From an uncultured cyanobacterium (GTDB lineage: Bacteria > Cyanobacteriota > Cyanobacteriia > Cyanobacteriales > Nostocaceae), in NCBI GenBank assembly GCA_903903925.1, contig CAIVAU010000259.1:1-64000 (forward strand): a DNA stretch of 64,000 nucleotides, written 5' to 3'. Positions 47,749 through 58,026 of the stretch are shown here, piece after piece. Below the pieces are notes generated by a model that had not been told where the DNA came from, made no database searches, and worked only from the letters and a program-made list of their open reading frames with translations. The translations under genes were made by a program, and so were the position numbers. Position 1 is the stretch's first letter. The number at the start of each line of letters is the position of its first letter.

Positions 47749-49635
47749 ATGAAATTTTCCTGGAGAGTCCTACTACTCTGGACATTCCCCGCTTTAGTAA
47801 TTGGCTTTTTCTTTTGGCAAGGGGCATTTGCAGGTGCTCCTGCTGATATGAGTAAAAATACCGCCAATACTCGCATGACCTACGGTCGCTTCCTGGAATA
47901 CTTGGACGCTGACCGGGTGACCAGTGTGGATCTTTATGAGGGTGGTAGAACAGCAATTGTAGAAGCGATCGATCCAGAACTCGACAACCGTGTACAACGG
48001 GTACGGGTGGATCTGCCTACCAGCGCTCCTGAGTTAATTAACAAGCTCAAAGAAAAACAAGTCAGTTTTGATGCTCATCCAGTGCGGAATGATGGAGCAA
48101 TCTGGGGGCTGTTGGGTAATCTGATTTTTCCAATATTATTGATTACTGGACTGTTCTTTTTGTTCCGTCGTTCCAGCAATCTCCCTGGTGGGCCTGGTCA
48201 AGCGATGAACTTTGGTAAATCGAGAGCTCGCTTCCAAATGGAAGCAAAAACCGGAATCAAATTTGACGACGTCGCAGGGATTGAAGAAGCCAAAGAAGAA
48301 CTACAAGAAGTCGTTACCTTCCTCAAACAACCAGAAAAATTTACCGCAGTTGGTGCGCGTATTCCCAAAGGAGTGCTGTTAGTCGGACCACCGGGAACTG
48401 GTAAAACTCTTCTGGCAAAAGCTATTGCTGGCGAAGCAGGTGTTCCTTTCTTCAGCATTTCAGGTTCGGAATTTGTCGAAATGTTTGTTGGCGTTGGTGC
48501 ATCCCGTGTGCGTGACCTGTTCAAAAAAGCTAAAGACAACGCTCCATGTATCATCTTTATTGATGAAATTGACGCTGTCGGGCGACAACGGGGTGCGGGG
48601 ATCGGCGGCGGGAACGATGAGCGAGAACAAACTCTCAACCAACTGCTCACCGAAATGGACGGTTTTGAAGGCAATACAGGCATTATTATTATTGCTGCAA
48701 CCAACCGCCCTGATGTATTAGACGCAGCATTATTGCGTCCCGGACGTTTTGACAGGCAAGTCATTGTCGATGCACCGGACATCAAAGGTCGTCTGGAAAT
48801 TTTAAAAGTTCATGCCCGTAACAAGAAACTAGACAAGAGCGTTTCTTTGGACGCGATCGCCCGTCGTACACCTGGTTTTACCGGCGCTGACTTAGCCAAC
48901 CTGTTAAATGAAGCTGCTATTTTGACAGCGCGTCGTCGTAAAGAAGGCATCACTCTGACGGAAATTGATGACGCTGTGGATCGGGTTGTCGCCGGGATGG
49001 AAGGGACTCCCCTAGTGGATAGCAAGAGCAAGCGCTTGATCGCCTATCATGAAGTAGGACATGCTTTGGTGGGCACACTACTTAAAGACCATGACCAAAT
49101 GCAGAAAGTTACCTTAATTCCTCGGGGACAAGCACAGGGGTTGACGTGGTTCCTACCCAGCGACGAACAAGGGTTGATTTCCCGTTCGCAGTTAAAGGCA
49201 CGGATAACTGGTGCTTTGGGTGGTCGCGCTGCAGAGGATGTGATTTTTGGCAGCGCAGAAGTCACAACGGGTGCAGGAAATGACCTTCAACAGGTGACTA
49301 ACATGGCACGGCAAATGGTGACCCGATTTGGCATGTCTGATTTAGGTCCGCTGTCGTTGGAAAGTCAAATGGGAGAAGTCTTCTTGGGTCGTGACTGGAT
49401 GACACGTTCTGAGTATTCCGAAGCGATCGCAGCCCGGATCGATGCTCAAGTTCGCACCATTGTCGAAGAATGCTACCAAAAAGCAAAACAGATTATGCGT
49501 GAACATCGCTCAGCGATGGATCGCTTAGTAGATCTGCTGATTGAAAAAGAAACCATTGATGGTAACGAGTTCCGGCAGATTGTTGCTGAGTACACCGATG
49601 TACCAGAAAAGCCACAATACGTACCAACTTTGTAA
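47749..49635 (+). CDS. ftsH: ATP-dependent zinc metalloprotease FtsH
   Basis: The 628-residue protein has two N-terminal membrane spans ([20 protein letters not shown] and [20 protein letters not shown]), an AAA module ([60 protein letters not shown]) and the zinc-protease motif [11 protein letters not shown] at about residue 430. FtsH degrades membrane and damaged proteins; in cyanobacteria FtsH isoforms replace photodamaged PSII D1. Which isoform this is cannot be told. Confidence 0.97.
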   Translation: MKFSWRVLLLWTFPALVIGFFFWQGAFAGAPADMSKNTANTRMTYGRFLEYLDADRVTSVDLYEGGRTAIVEAIDPELDNRVQRVRVDLPTSAPELINKLKEKQVSFDAHPVRNDGAIWGLLGNLIFPILLITGLFFLFRRSSNLPGGPGQAMNFGKSRARFQMEAKTGIKFDDVAGIEEAKEELQEVVTFLKQPEKFTAVGARIPKGVLLVGPPGTGKTLLAKAIAGEAGVPFFSISGSEFVEMFVGVGASRVRDLFKKAKDNAPCIIFIDEIDAVGRQRGAGIGGGNDEREQTLNQLLTEMDGFEGNTGIIIIAATNRPDVLDAALLRPGRFDRQVIVDAPDIKGRLEILKVHARNKKLDKSVSLDAIARRTPGFTGADLANLLNEAAILTARRRKEGITLTEIDDAVDRVVAGMEGTPLVDSKSKRLIAYHEVGHALVGTLLKDHDQMQKVTLIPRGQAQGLTWFLPSDEQGLISRSQLKARITGALGGRAAEDVIFGSAEVTTGAGNDLQQVTNMARQMVTRFGMSDLGPLSLESQMGEVFLGRDWMTRSEYSEAIAARIDAQVRTIVEECYQKAKQIMREHRSAMDRLVDLLIEKETIDGNEFRQIVAEYTDVPEKPQYVPTL

Positions 49636-49716
49636 TCTTTATTCTCAGAATTCGATTCTAGGATATGGTGGATACACCATATCCTTTTTAAACTATATAT
49701 ATCAACCCTACTGAGT

Positions 49717-50595
49717 GTGATCAATTCTTTTCATCGGCGTACAACCAATATTTTTGTGGGAATGCTTGCAGTTTTTCCAATCGCATTGACATTTCCTGTA
49801 GATGCTTTACAAGTTAAGGTGTCTCCATCTACTCCTCATTTGGGGGATACACTATCGGTTGTGATCAATCTAGTAAATCCAACATCTAGTAGTAATGTGA
49901 AAGTGGCTAGTGGTGAGAACACTTATCCGGCCTTTGAAATTGCTCCGAATCTGTATCGGGCTTTTATCCCCACAACGCCACTAGAAAAGCCTGGAACTAG
50001 ATCAATTCAGGTGAAAGGAGATGGGAAAGTGGAGAACTTGTCAGTGCTTGTGCGCGATCGCGATTTCCCAGTACAACGTATTAATTTACCCCCAGGAAAA
50101 GCTGGGGTAGATGCTACGGAATATGAACTCAAGAGAGTGGCTGCTTTCAAGGCGTTGCAAACACCGCAAAAGTATTGGAGTGGTCCTTTTATTAAACCAA
50201 ATGCAGGGCCAATTACGACAATCTATGGTGTTCGTCGCTACTATAATGGTAAATTTGCAAAAGACTACTATCATCGTGGTATTGACTACGCTGGTGCAGC
50301 CGGTTCGCCCGTCGTGGCACCAGCGGCTGGGCGGGTTGCCTTAGTAGGAAGAGTATCTCAGGGGTTCCGGATTCACGGAAACGTTGTTGGCATCGACCAT
50401 GGTCAAGGAGTAACAAGTATTTTTATGCATTTAAGTCGCATTAACGTAAAAGTTGGGGACTTGGTTCAACCTGGTGAATTAATTGGTGCAGTTGGTTCAA
50501 CAGGCGCGGCTACTGGTCCTCACTTGCACTGGGGTCTATATGTCAATGGGAAATCTGTTGACCCAGTACCCTGGCGATACCAAGAATTTAGATAG
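49717..50595 (+). CDS. M23 family peptidoglycan peptidase
   Basis: The 292-residue protein begins with GTG and has a signal-like segment (NIFVGMLAVFPIALTFPVDA). The LytM/M23 domain is at the C-terminus: YYHRGIDYAGAAGSPVVAPA (first zinc His and Asp), GRVALVGRVSQGFRIHGNVV and GPHLHWGLYVNGKSVDPVPW (HxH). It is probably an exported cell-wall endopeptidase or an activator of amidases. It follows ftsH by 81 bp on the same strand. Confidence 0.93.
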   Translation: MINSFHRRTTNIFVGMLAVFPIALTFPVDALQVKVSPSTPHLGDTLSVVINLVNPTSSSNVKVASGENTYPAFEIAPNLYRAFIPTTPLEKPGTRSIQVKGDGKVENLSVLVRDRDFPVQRINLPPGKAGVDATEYELKRVAAFKALQTPQKYWSGPFIKPNAGPITTIYGVRRYYNGKFAKDYYHRGIDYAGAAGSPVVAPAAGRVALVGRVSQGFRIHGNVVGIDHGQGVTSIFMHLSRINVKVGDLVQPGELIGAVGSTGAATGPHLHWGLYVNGKSVDPVPWRYQEFR

Positions 50596-50676
50596 TCACT
50601 TTTTGTAAACGATAGATATTGGGGCAAATAAATTGGATTGGTACCGTCCCTACCTTGATTGGTTGGCTGAAAGATC

Positions 50677-51276
<600 letters not shown>

Positions 51277-51356
51277 TTGGTTAAGTAGTATTACAAAATA
51301 AAAAAATACAAACAACAACTCATGACCAACAACTATTGACTATTGACTAATGACTC

Positions 51357-52043
51357 TCAAGCTCGCACCTCTACGGGTGTTCCCATTTTTATCTGCTTGT
51401 ACAACAATCGGATATCGGGATTGCGCATTCTTAAACAGCCGTGGGATATAGCACTTCCCACGAGCTCAACATCTGGCGTACCGTGAAATCCGATTTGATT
51501 ACGTCCATCTGACCAAAAACCAATCCATCGATCGCCCAAAGGACTCTCTGGTCCTGGACCAAATACTTTGCCAGTAATTGGGTGACGCCAGATGGGATTA
51601 TTTAGCTTATTCAGCACTTGGAAAGAACCTTTGGGTGTCTCCCAACCCTTCTTCCCAACAGCGATTGGATAGCTAGCTATCACCTGATCCCGGCGGTAAA
51701 CATAGACGCGGCGATCATTCAAATCAACCACGACGCGCATCTGGTTGGATGCCGCGCTATTGGATGACGAATGTTTATCTGAACCTTGAGCCAATAAAGA
51801 TTTTAACGGGTTATTTACAACTGCATTTTGAATCTTTGTTTGTACAGCAGATCTTGACACCTCCGATACCGAAGCTCCCATCGCTATTGAACTTCCAGAT
51901 GTCCCTGTACTACGATCAGGCGTGTCAGGAGGCGGTGTTGTTGGAACATTCGCGTGCCCATGAACAGCCAGAGATAGAATTGCTGTACCAAAACAGAGCA
52001 ACATGACTATCCGCGCTACAGATTCATTTCTTACCATCACCAT
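51357..52043 (-). CDS. L,D-transpeptidase (YkuD domain)
   Basis: From the ATG at 52043 (228 residues) the protein has a signal segment (ARIVMLLCFGTAILSLAVHG), a Thr/Pro/Ser-rich stretch and a C-terminal YkuD domain: MRVVVDLNDRRVYVYRRDQV, IASYPIAVGKKGWETPKGSF and the catalytic GFHGTPDVELVGSAISHGCL (His and Cys; SHGC-R). It makes L,D cross-links or anchors proteins to peptidoglycan. Upstream in-frame codons to 52163 are not convincing. An STRR and short repeats separate it from the ComFB gene. Confidence 0.88.
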   Translation of the reverse strand: MVMVRNESVARIVMLLCFGTAILSLAVHGHANVPTTPPPDTPDRSTGTSGSSIAMGASVSEVSRSAVQTKIQNAVVNNPLKSLLAQGSDKHSSSNSAASNQMRVVVDLNDRRVYVYRRDQVIASYPIAVGKKGWETPKGSFQVLNKLNNPIWRHPITGKVFGPGPESPLGDRWIGFWSDGRNQIGFHGTPDVELVGSAISHGCLRMRNPDIRLLYKQIKMGTPVEVRA

Positions 52044-52409
52044 ATTCCATAATCTCCAGCATATCCACCTGATACTAGGGCATTGGGGGGTCGGATTGTT
52101 TACCGCGCCTTGGGAACTTGCTCCCAATTCGCTACACTCCAACGTATTTTCCCATCTCCTCAAGCCCCAGTAACGATCTTTGATTACAACTTGATGTCAG
52201 CAATTGGATATTATTTGTGCAAAATTACTAAAAATTCACACATTTTTATTAGTTCCCTTATAAATTTGCTCATACCCACGGGCACACTAAGGCTATAACG
52301 ATTGTGCAACTGTAAGCAATTGAAAAACTCCAAGAGAAAACCCCGACTTCTTGGAACTGTAGAAGTGCAGTAACAATCAATCATTATTTGTGTGGGTGAG
52401 AGAAAAATT

Positions 52410-52646
52410 ATGCTTGAAAAACTATTGTTAGCCGTCACAATTACATTTTCCCTGAATCTATTTTTACAAGTTCGTACACCCAATCAAACTAACATTGATG
52501 CCAGTTACCAGCAACAGGTGGCAAAGGGTGAGTGGGGGAGTAGGGGAGCGGGGGAGAGATTGAATCATAAATATTATAATTTGTCAATTGTCAATGGTCA
52601 GATGTCGGTGGCTGCACAACTATATAGGGGGGAAAACAGGGAGTAA
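52410..52646 (+). CDS. Doubtful small secreted protein
   Basis: The frame starts MLEKLLLAVTITFSLNLFLQ, which would make a signal peptide or TM segment, and continues with a polar stretch. Its latter half includes a G-rich simple sequence (gggggagtaggggagcggg), and no family is recognised. It may be a short exported peptide or noise. The surrounding 52044-52782 stretch holds no other gene. Confidence 0.3.
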   Translation: MLEKLLLAVTITFSLNLFLQVRTPNQTNIDASYQQQVAKGEWGSRGAGERLNHKYYNLSIVNGQMSVAAQLYRGENRE

Positions 52647-52782
52647 ATCTCTTTGTTTTGCCAAAAATTGAGCCACACCTGTATATTCCAGTGTTCCAGT
52701 CATAAATCCGTCACTCACCAAGGAAACTTCCGACCCATTAGTATGTCTAATTGATAGGGATGTTATAGAGCCAGTACGATCC

Positions 52783-53439
52783 ATGAGTCAATCGATTACT
52801 GTATCCTGGTCAACGGTTGATACGAGGCTTCCGGAAGCGTCGGTGCAAGTTGACAAAATCTCCAACCACGACCTCATCTTGCGTTGTCAAGTAGGTTTGC
52901 GCCCTGATCGTGCTGCATTTGCAGAATTGCTGCGTCGTTATCAATCCCAAGTCGATAGAGTTTTGTACCATCTGGCTCCAGATTGGCCTGACAGAGCTGA
53001 TTTGGCTCAGGAAGTTTGGATTCGAGTGTATCGGAATATTAACCGATTACAAGAGCCATCAAAATTCCGGGGCTGGTTAAGCCGCATTGCCACTAACTTA
53101 TTTTACGATGAGTTGCGTAAACGCAAGCGGGTTGTTAGTCCTCTTTCCCTAGATGCTCCCCGCTCAGTAGATGATGGTGAGATGGATTGGGAAATTGCTG
53201 GTGATACTCCCGGTCCTGAGGAAGAACTGACGACTAGAGAGTTTTACGAGCAACTCCGGGAGGCAATTGCTGATCTACCAGAGGTGTTCCGTACTACTAT
53301 TGTCCTCAGAGAAATCGAAGGTTTGGCATACGAAGAAATTGCTGAAATCACTGGTGTTTCATTGGGAACGGTAAAGTCAAGAATAGCCAGAGCTCGATCC
53401 AGATTGCAAGCCCAGTTGCAAAATTATTTAGATACGTAA
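52783..53439 (+). CDS. sigG: ECF/group 3 sigma factor, SigG-like
   Basis: The 218-residue protein has sigma-70 region 2 (FAELLRRYQSQVDRVLYHLA, PDRADLAQEVWIRVYRNINR, LQEPSKFRGWLSRIATNLFY) and region 4 (LPEVFRTTIVLREIEGLAYE, EIAEITGVSLGTVKSRIARA). It is an extracytoplasmic-function type sigma close to cyanobacterial SigG, which handles envelope stress. A downstream gene encodes a single-TM protein with the right shape for its anti-sigma partner. Confidence 0.9.
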   Translation: MSQSITVSWSTVDTRLPEASVQVDKISNHDLILRCQVGLRPDRAAFAELLRRYQSQVDRVLYHLAPDWPDRADLAQEVWIRVYRNINRLQEPSKFRGWLSRIATNLFYDELRKRKRVVSPLSLDAPRSVDDGEMDWEIAGDTPGPEEELTTREFYEQLREAIADLPEVFRTTIVLREIEGLAYEEIAEITGVSLGTVKSRIARARSRLQAQLQNYLDT

Positions 53440-53590
53440 AGTATGTCGATAGGTAAATGGCAAAATTTAATAATTCATTAAGAATATTAAAAAAAGCGCG
53501 GAGTGCTTATGCCGAGGAGAGAATAATTGATTAGACTCTCTAGGCTTGTCCACTCCCTTTACCCGTGTAGGAATTGGTAATAATGTTAAG

Positions 53591-54232
53591 ATGACTACTG
53601 ATTCTCAGTTTGACGACCGTTCCCACTTGCAGTTTCATTTAGACTTTCTAGATGGGAAGGATAAGCATACCCATGAATCAACGGGTGCTATGGATATGGT
53701 GAAGCGCGATCGCTTTGAGTTATTGAGTGCTTACCTTGATGGTGAGGTAACAGCTGCCGAACGCAGGCAAGTTGAAGAATGGTTGGCACATGATCCAACA
53801 ATTCAACGCTTGTATACCCGATTGTTAAAGCTCAGGCAAGGTTTGCGGACTATGCCAGTTCAACAGCCACAACAGCCAGTAGCAGAAACAGTCCAGCAAG
53901 TGTTGGTCAGATCCCATCGTCGCTCACGGATTGCCTGGGCGTCTGGAGGTGCTGCCATTGCGGCTTGTGCCATTGGCGCGTTTCTTACGCTACTACCAAA
54001 TGGCAAATCACAAATGCCTCAACTGGCTCAAAAACAATCAACACCACCAACAGAACAGCTACAATCGCCGTCTCCTCCCCCTGTTTCACCACTGATGATT
54101 GCCATCAACAACTCAGTGGTTCCAATCCCTAAAGCAGCAGAATCCTCTGTTGAATTGTCTCCTGGAAACGAAGAAAATAAACAGAATCGAGTGCTGCCTT
54201 TACCACAAAATGGGGAAAAAGACATCAACTAA
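53591..54232 (+). CDS. Anti-sigma factor-like membrane protein
   Basis: From the ATG at 53591 (213 residues) the protein has an N-terminal part with RFELLSAYLDGEVTAAERRQ, VEEWLAHDPTIQRLYTRLLK, a zinc-less anti-sigma-like helix bundle, one TM (IAWASGGAAIAACAIGAFLT, about 130-150) and a Pro/Gln-rich outer domain. It follows the sigG-like gene, with a spacing of about 150 bp. The pairing is inference from position and shape. Confidence 0.75.
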   Translation: MTTDSQFDDRSHLQFHLDFLDGKDKHTHESTGAMDMVKRDRFELLSAYLDGEVTAAERRQVEEWLAHDPTIQRLYTRLLKLRQGLRTMPVQQPQQPVAETVQQVLVRSHRRSRIAWASGGAAIAACAIGAFLTLLPNGKSQMPQLAQKQSTPPTEQLQSPSPPPVSPLMIAINNSVVPIPKAAESSVELSPGNEENKQNRVLPLPQNGEKDIN

Positions 54233-54309
54233 AGACCCGCACGGCTATAATTCAAGCACCGGTTTGTTGGGTTGTACAGCTTCAACGTGAACCAGAATAC
54301 ATGAGGTGA

Positions 54310-54479
54310 ATTGAACGAATAACTAGCGACGAAGTGATAGATGCAGCTTATGAGTGGCTTTGTGTAAAGATGTTCTGCGTAATGCCATCTAGGACGGGAC
54401 GTTAAAGGCTAAGGCAATTGGTAGGAGTTGGCGGTACAAGCGTAGTGACCTTGATGAGTATGTAGCAAGCTTGTTTTGA
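54310..54479 (+). pseudogene. Decayed helix-turn-helix (excisionase-type) protein
   Basis: The frame ITSDEVIDAAYEWLCV is followed, after a one-base frameshift near 54366-54369, by DVLRNAI, an internal TAG (probably from TGG), DGTLKAKAIGRSWRYKRSDL and DEYVASLF with a stop at 54479. The G-R-S-W-R-x-K-R-S-D-L-x-E-Y motif is that of MerR/excisionase-type HTH proteins. Two lesions show it is dead. It is in a 933-bp gap otherwise free of convincing genes. Confidence 0.55.
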
Positions 54480-54655
54480 TTTTCGCCAAATCTCGCCACG
54501 AGTTACCCATGATTGCCCAAGACTGCGTTATTTTTGGTTGGGAGTTGTGTGGGTTTGAACCTAAAACTTGTATTCTTTGCACAATGAGGGTTTCTGGATT
54601 CCGAGTAATTTTTATCATGGGGATTGGCTTTTTTAATAGCAACAGTTTTGATCAT

Positions 54656-54691
54656 AAAAACCCCGATCTGTGAAGGCACGGTCGGGGTTTT
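54656..54691. terminator. Terminator-like hairpin
   Basis: aaaaccccga and tcggggtttt enclose a short loop with A and T runs on either side, so it could act in both directions. It lies between the decayed HTH gene and the PEP-CTERM gene, a region where no further gene was seen (54480-55165). Confidence 0.65.
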
Positions 54692-55165
54692 GAGCTAACT
54701 TGGATGAGTAAAGTGATATGAGAAAACCAAACCAAAGTGAAAGGAGGCTACGCGGTGATAAGAGAGTAGAGGAAACGCAGTTCAGTATAAAGTTTCTGTA
54801 TATATTTTATCCATAGTAACAAATTCAATACGTGTTGCCCACTTCTAACCAAGGATTTTAAAGAAAAAGGATTTTCATGATATTTTTGTCCAGACACTCC
54901 AATGAGCCACCTTACCATACAGATGATCCCTGTATATTTTTTTTGTAAAGCCGAAGACCCATAGGTTGTGTTTACTACCCCACGCATGATACATACATAG
55001 CAACACGTTCACAGTTCTGTACTCGGAACGCAATTCCAGTATCATACTGGAGCTTCTACCACATCTAGTGCGGTATATATCGTTACATTGCACTATAAGT
55101 TTGTTTTCGAGTCGTTTCAACTTTTTCCTACACTCCAATAATCCTCTACAATGTTTTAGGACAAG

Positions 55166-55771
55166 ATGATGAGAAAGCGCCAGAAATTAGCTATTGCTGT
55201 TACCGCAGTCACAATCGGAATCGCCGGTGTATTAAGACCTGCGAGCGCGGCTTCCGTGACATACGATCTTAACAGTGTATCGACAGCATACACAGGAGAC
55301 AATTTCTCTGGATCGATCACATACGACACAGTTCTTGGTCAAATTACGGCGGCGAACATTACTGCTAACATTAAACAACAAGATTCAACATATCAAGTGG
55401 AACAGCTAACAACTGCGGCGTACAGTCAAAGTTATGGAGCTACGTATTTCACAGCGACGAACCAAAGCACAGGCGACTATCTGGCCCTTTATTTTGACCA
55501 ACCTTTAACCGGAACGCTCAATGAGACCGTCAGTATTGAAGGTAACCAAGCAGCCTATGGGGTGCCGCGTTCATATTTCCATGATTCATTAGCCACTGAT
55601 AGTGCAAACACATTATCACAAAGCGGTTCAGTTACAGCAGTTGGATACAGTCAGCCTGCCCCAGAGCCAGCGACTATCATGGGGACTGTTGCAGCGATAG
55701 CGATGGGAGTGGCACTAAGAAGGAAGAAAAGGATGATATCAGTACTGGAAAAGGCTCACACAGCAGTGTGA
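55166..55771 (+). CDS. PEP-CTERM sorting-domain protein
   Basis: The 201-residue protein has an N-terminal signal peptide (KLAIAVTAVTIGIAGVLRPA) and a C-terminal PEP-CTERM anchor: PAPEPATIMGTVAAIAMGVA followed by LRRKKR, with VPEP-type signature replaced by APEP. The middle is a Thr/Ser/Gln-rich beta-type region. Such proteins are exported and processed by exosortase. The exosortase is not in this window. Confidence 0.82.
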   Translation: MMRKRQKLAIAVTAVTIGIAGVLRPASAASVTYDLNSVSTAYTGDNFSGSITYDTVLGQITAANITANIKQQDSTYQVEQLTTAAYSQSYGATYFTATNQSTGDYLALYFDQPLTGTLNETVSIEGNQAAYGVPRSYFHDSLATDSANTLSQSGSVTAVGYSQPAPEPATIMGTVAAIAMGVALRRKKRMISVLEKAHTAV

Positions 55772-55887
55772 CGACCAGCACAGCGTGCTAGGGAGCGGGG
55801 GGATGGCACGGTAGCCCATAAGGGAACAGTTATATCAATTTTATTTTCATACCAAAAATAAAACTGCTGTGTCTCTTAATTTTTAAG

Positions 55888-56301
55888 TCACCTTTGTGGT
55901 GGACTGCTCCCACCATTGCGATCTCGTAAATATTCCCAAATTTGTCGAATTTCAGTTCGGAACTCTTGACGGTCGATGGCTGCTTGCTGACGATCTTGTG
56001 CTGCTTGTTGACGGTCTTGTACTGCTTGCTCTGCCAAAGAATCTACTCTTTGGTTTACTGCTGCAACATTTTCCGTTAATTGTTGGATATTTGCAACCAA
56101 AACATCAATTGTCGCGCTTTGTGCGTTGACATTAGCATTCGTAGCAGCAATGGCATCATTCTGACTGAGTACTGTTTCATTCAGATTTGTAAGTACCTCA
56201 TCATGACGTTGGATGTTTTGGATTGTAAGTTCAGCGAATCGCCCTAGTGCTGTTTCAAGTCGGTCTAGTCGGTCAATGGGTGTTTCTGGGGTTTGGGTCA
56301 T
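55888..56301 (-). CDS. Coiled-coil hypothetical protein
   Basis: The 137-residue protein is almost entirely coiled coil: ETPIDRLDRLETALGRFAEL, then repeated heptad-like segments ending in VQDRQQAAQDRQQAAIDRQE, an RxE-rich tandem. It resembles the many short coiled-coil proteins of filamentous cyanobacteria that accompany Uma2 or mobile regions. No function known. The Shine-Dalgarno-like ggagat lies just upstream of the start. Confidence 0.65.
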   Translation of the reverse strand: MTQTPETPIDRLDRLETALGRFAELTIQNIQRHDEVLTNLNETVLSQNDAIAATNANVNAQSATIDVLVANIQQLTENVAAVNQRVDSLAEQAVQDRQQAAQDRQQAAIDRQEFRTEIRQIWEYLRDRNGGSSPPQR

Positions 56302-56423
56302 GGTTTGGATCTCCTGAATCTAAGTAATCTACAACTATTTTCTGTCAAAACTAATGAAGCCACAAGGCTCACTGGATAGCGACACAAGCTAAGGCGGTGG
56401 TTACTTAGCTTACCGGAGTGCCC

Positions 56424-56534
56424 CATTCTGAACCAGCCCGGTATCCCGCCCAGAACTTAAGTTCTGGGCTAATAGCTTAATTCCATTGAAATGGACTGAA
56501 ATCCTTGCTCAGTCCTCTAGATATAAACTGAGAC
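56424..56534 (-). ncRNA. Dispersed structured repeat, copy 3 (candidate RNA)
   Basis: On the minus strand it ends in ...GGTTCAGAATG at 56424. Stem C is GCCCAGAAC/GTTCTGGGC (56448-56469) and differs from copies 1 and 2 by paired changes. The 5' hairpin is degraded. The rest of the 56302-56693 gap shows only AT-rich sequence. Confidence 0.5.
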
Positions 56535-56693
56535 TTGTTCCCACGCTTTCCGTGCGCTGAACAACCCTATGTATTATTGCATAGCCTACTTTGACATCAT
56601 TCATGCAATAAATCTTAGATCCAACAGTAAATTTACGCAATCTTCATCAAATATTCACTCAATTGGGATCATTGCGTTCTACGTAACATTAAA

Positions 56694-57113
56694 CTACACG
56701 CACTGACTCCACCAACCATCAGTTTGGATAACGCCTCCTAGTTGATCAACTAACTCCTTGCTCATTAAGTAGACCCAAGCAAGGCAAAGGGATCTTTGTT
56801 GGTCGTAAATCTCGTAAACTTCGATCTGTTGTCGATAGTAGAGGTTCGCTGAGTCAGGTCTTGCAGGTTGGTAATCTTCCAGATCGTCCAAATCGATTAA
56901 GATTTCTGAGTTAGCAAAAGAGAGTAAATATCCGTGGACAGGGCTCTTACCTGGCGTCATTGCTGGAAAACCCATCGGTAAAGCAAACAATTCACCTAGT
57001 GCTAGCGCTTTAGTACTATCTACGACTTTGCCAGCACAGTATTTTTGATAGTTTGCTTCACCTGGTTTGAGAGTGCCATAAACAAAGACCCGCACTTGTT
57101 CATCTATAGGCAT
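56694..57113 (-). CDS. Gamma-glutamylcyclotransferase family protein
   Basis: The 139-residue protein contains the family start VRVFVYGTLKPGEANYQKYC (YGTLKxG), then LPMGFPAMTPGKSPVHGYLL, and ILIDLDDLEDYQPARPDSAN with the acid residue (E in DDLEDYQP) near the centre. Enzymes of this fold cyclise gamma-glutamyl compounds to 5-oxoproline, or hydrolyse related substrates; the exact one is not known. Confidence 0.88.
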   Translation of the reverse strand: MPIDEQVRVFVYGTLKPGEANYQKYCAGKVVDSTKALALGELFALPMGFPAMTPGKSPVHGYLLSFANSEILIDLDDLEDYQPARPDSANLYYRQQIEVYEIYDQQRSLCLAWVYLMSKELVDQLGGVIQTDGWWSQCV

Positions 57114-57321
57114 TTTTTCGATCGCAATCCAGCAAAACTATCTGAATCCTACCGTAGTTGGGATATGAATTCAAAGTCCAATTGCCCCTAGTACCGCTGC
57201 GCGAAAGTCAAAAGTCAAAAGTCAAAAGGAATATATATCAAGGCTTTTGCCTGTTGGAAATGGTTACTTTATTTCCGCCGCACTGTACTAGTTTTACTAC
57301 ACTTAGGAGTCATCAAACAGT

Positions 57322-57903
57322 TTATTGCCGTTCCCCTGCTGCTAAAACTTGGGCTGTGGTCAGTTTTAACTCCGGGAAAGTAGCGGAGACGATGTAATGA
57401 CTCCCTTGAAACACAGCTTCTTCGTATAATCCGTCTACCAGGGTCAGCACCGTAACTTGTTCCTTACCAGGATCGATAATCCAGTATTCTGGGATTCCCC
57501 GTGCGGCATACTCTGACCGTTTGTAGCGGTAGTCGCGGTCTTGATTAACTTTGCCAGGAGAGACAACCTCAACCACCAGTGCCGGAGATGGCATATCCTG
57601 AGTAATTGTAGCTCGTCCACCACCGATCGCTGCAAATAATTCCTCAGTTAAGACCATTAAGTCTGGTAGGCGGACACGAGTGCGATTACCCGTAACCACA
57701 ATTTCCGTATCTTTATGACATATGAGGTATAAAGGTATCAGTTTGAGGAATTCTGACAGCAGGTAGAGGGCAATGCGGTTATTCCTATTAGTCTCTGGTG
57801 GCATTTCCACTAACTCTCCGTCCACGAGCTCATATTTGGTGTCTGTCCCATCGTCATAAGCGAGGTATTCTTCTAGGGAGAGTTTTTTGGTTGCTATTGT
57901 CAT
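57322..57903 (-). CDS. Uma2-family restriction-like nuclease
   Basis: The 193-residue protein begins with [20 protein letters not shown] (E-Y-x-x-x-D with [11 protein letters not shown]) and has [40 protein letters not shown] and [20 protein letters not shown]. This is the PD-(D/E)xK Uma2 family, abundant in cyanobacteria. The catalytic Asp and Glu-x-Val are present. Its biological role is not established. Confidence 0.93.
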   Translation of the reverse strand: MTIATKKLSLEEYLAYDDGTDTKYELVDGELVEMPPETNRNNRIALYLLSEFLKLIPLYLICHKDTEIVVTGNRTRVRLPDLMVLTEELFAAIGGGRATITQDMPSPALVVEVVSPGKVNQDRDYRYKRSEYAARGIPEYWIIDPGKEQVTVLTLVDGLYEEAVFQGSHYIVSATFPELKLTTAQVLAAGERQ

Positions 57904-58026
57904 GGCGATCGCCCTCTCAACCCCTGCGGTTAAAACTACTTCAGGTATGCATCTGAATTATAGCCTTTTACAGAATTGTGAAGCGCAATGAGGTCTCGAA
58001 CGCGACCAATACTAATACGGAATTGG

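Noticed and set aside
48198-48785. 195-codon minus-strand frame inside ftsH
   Set aside because: It is the antisense shadow of a highly conserved FtsH AAA domain; its product is low-complexity Ser/Pro/Arg-rich.
54875-55138. Minus-strand frame of 87 codons in the gap before the PEP-CTERM gene
   Set aside because: Composition is unusual, no ribosome binding site and no recognisable family.
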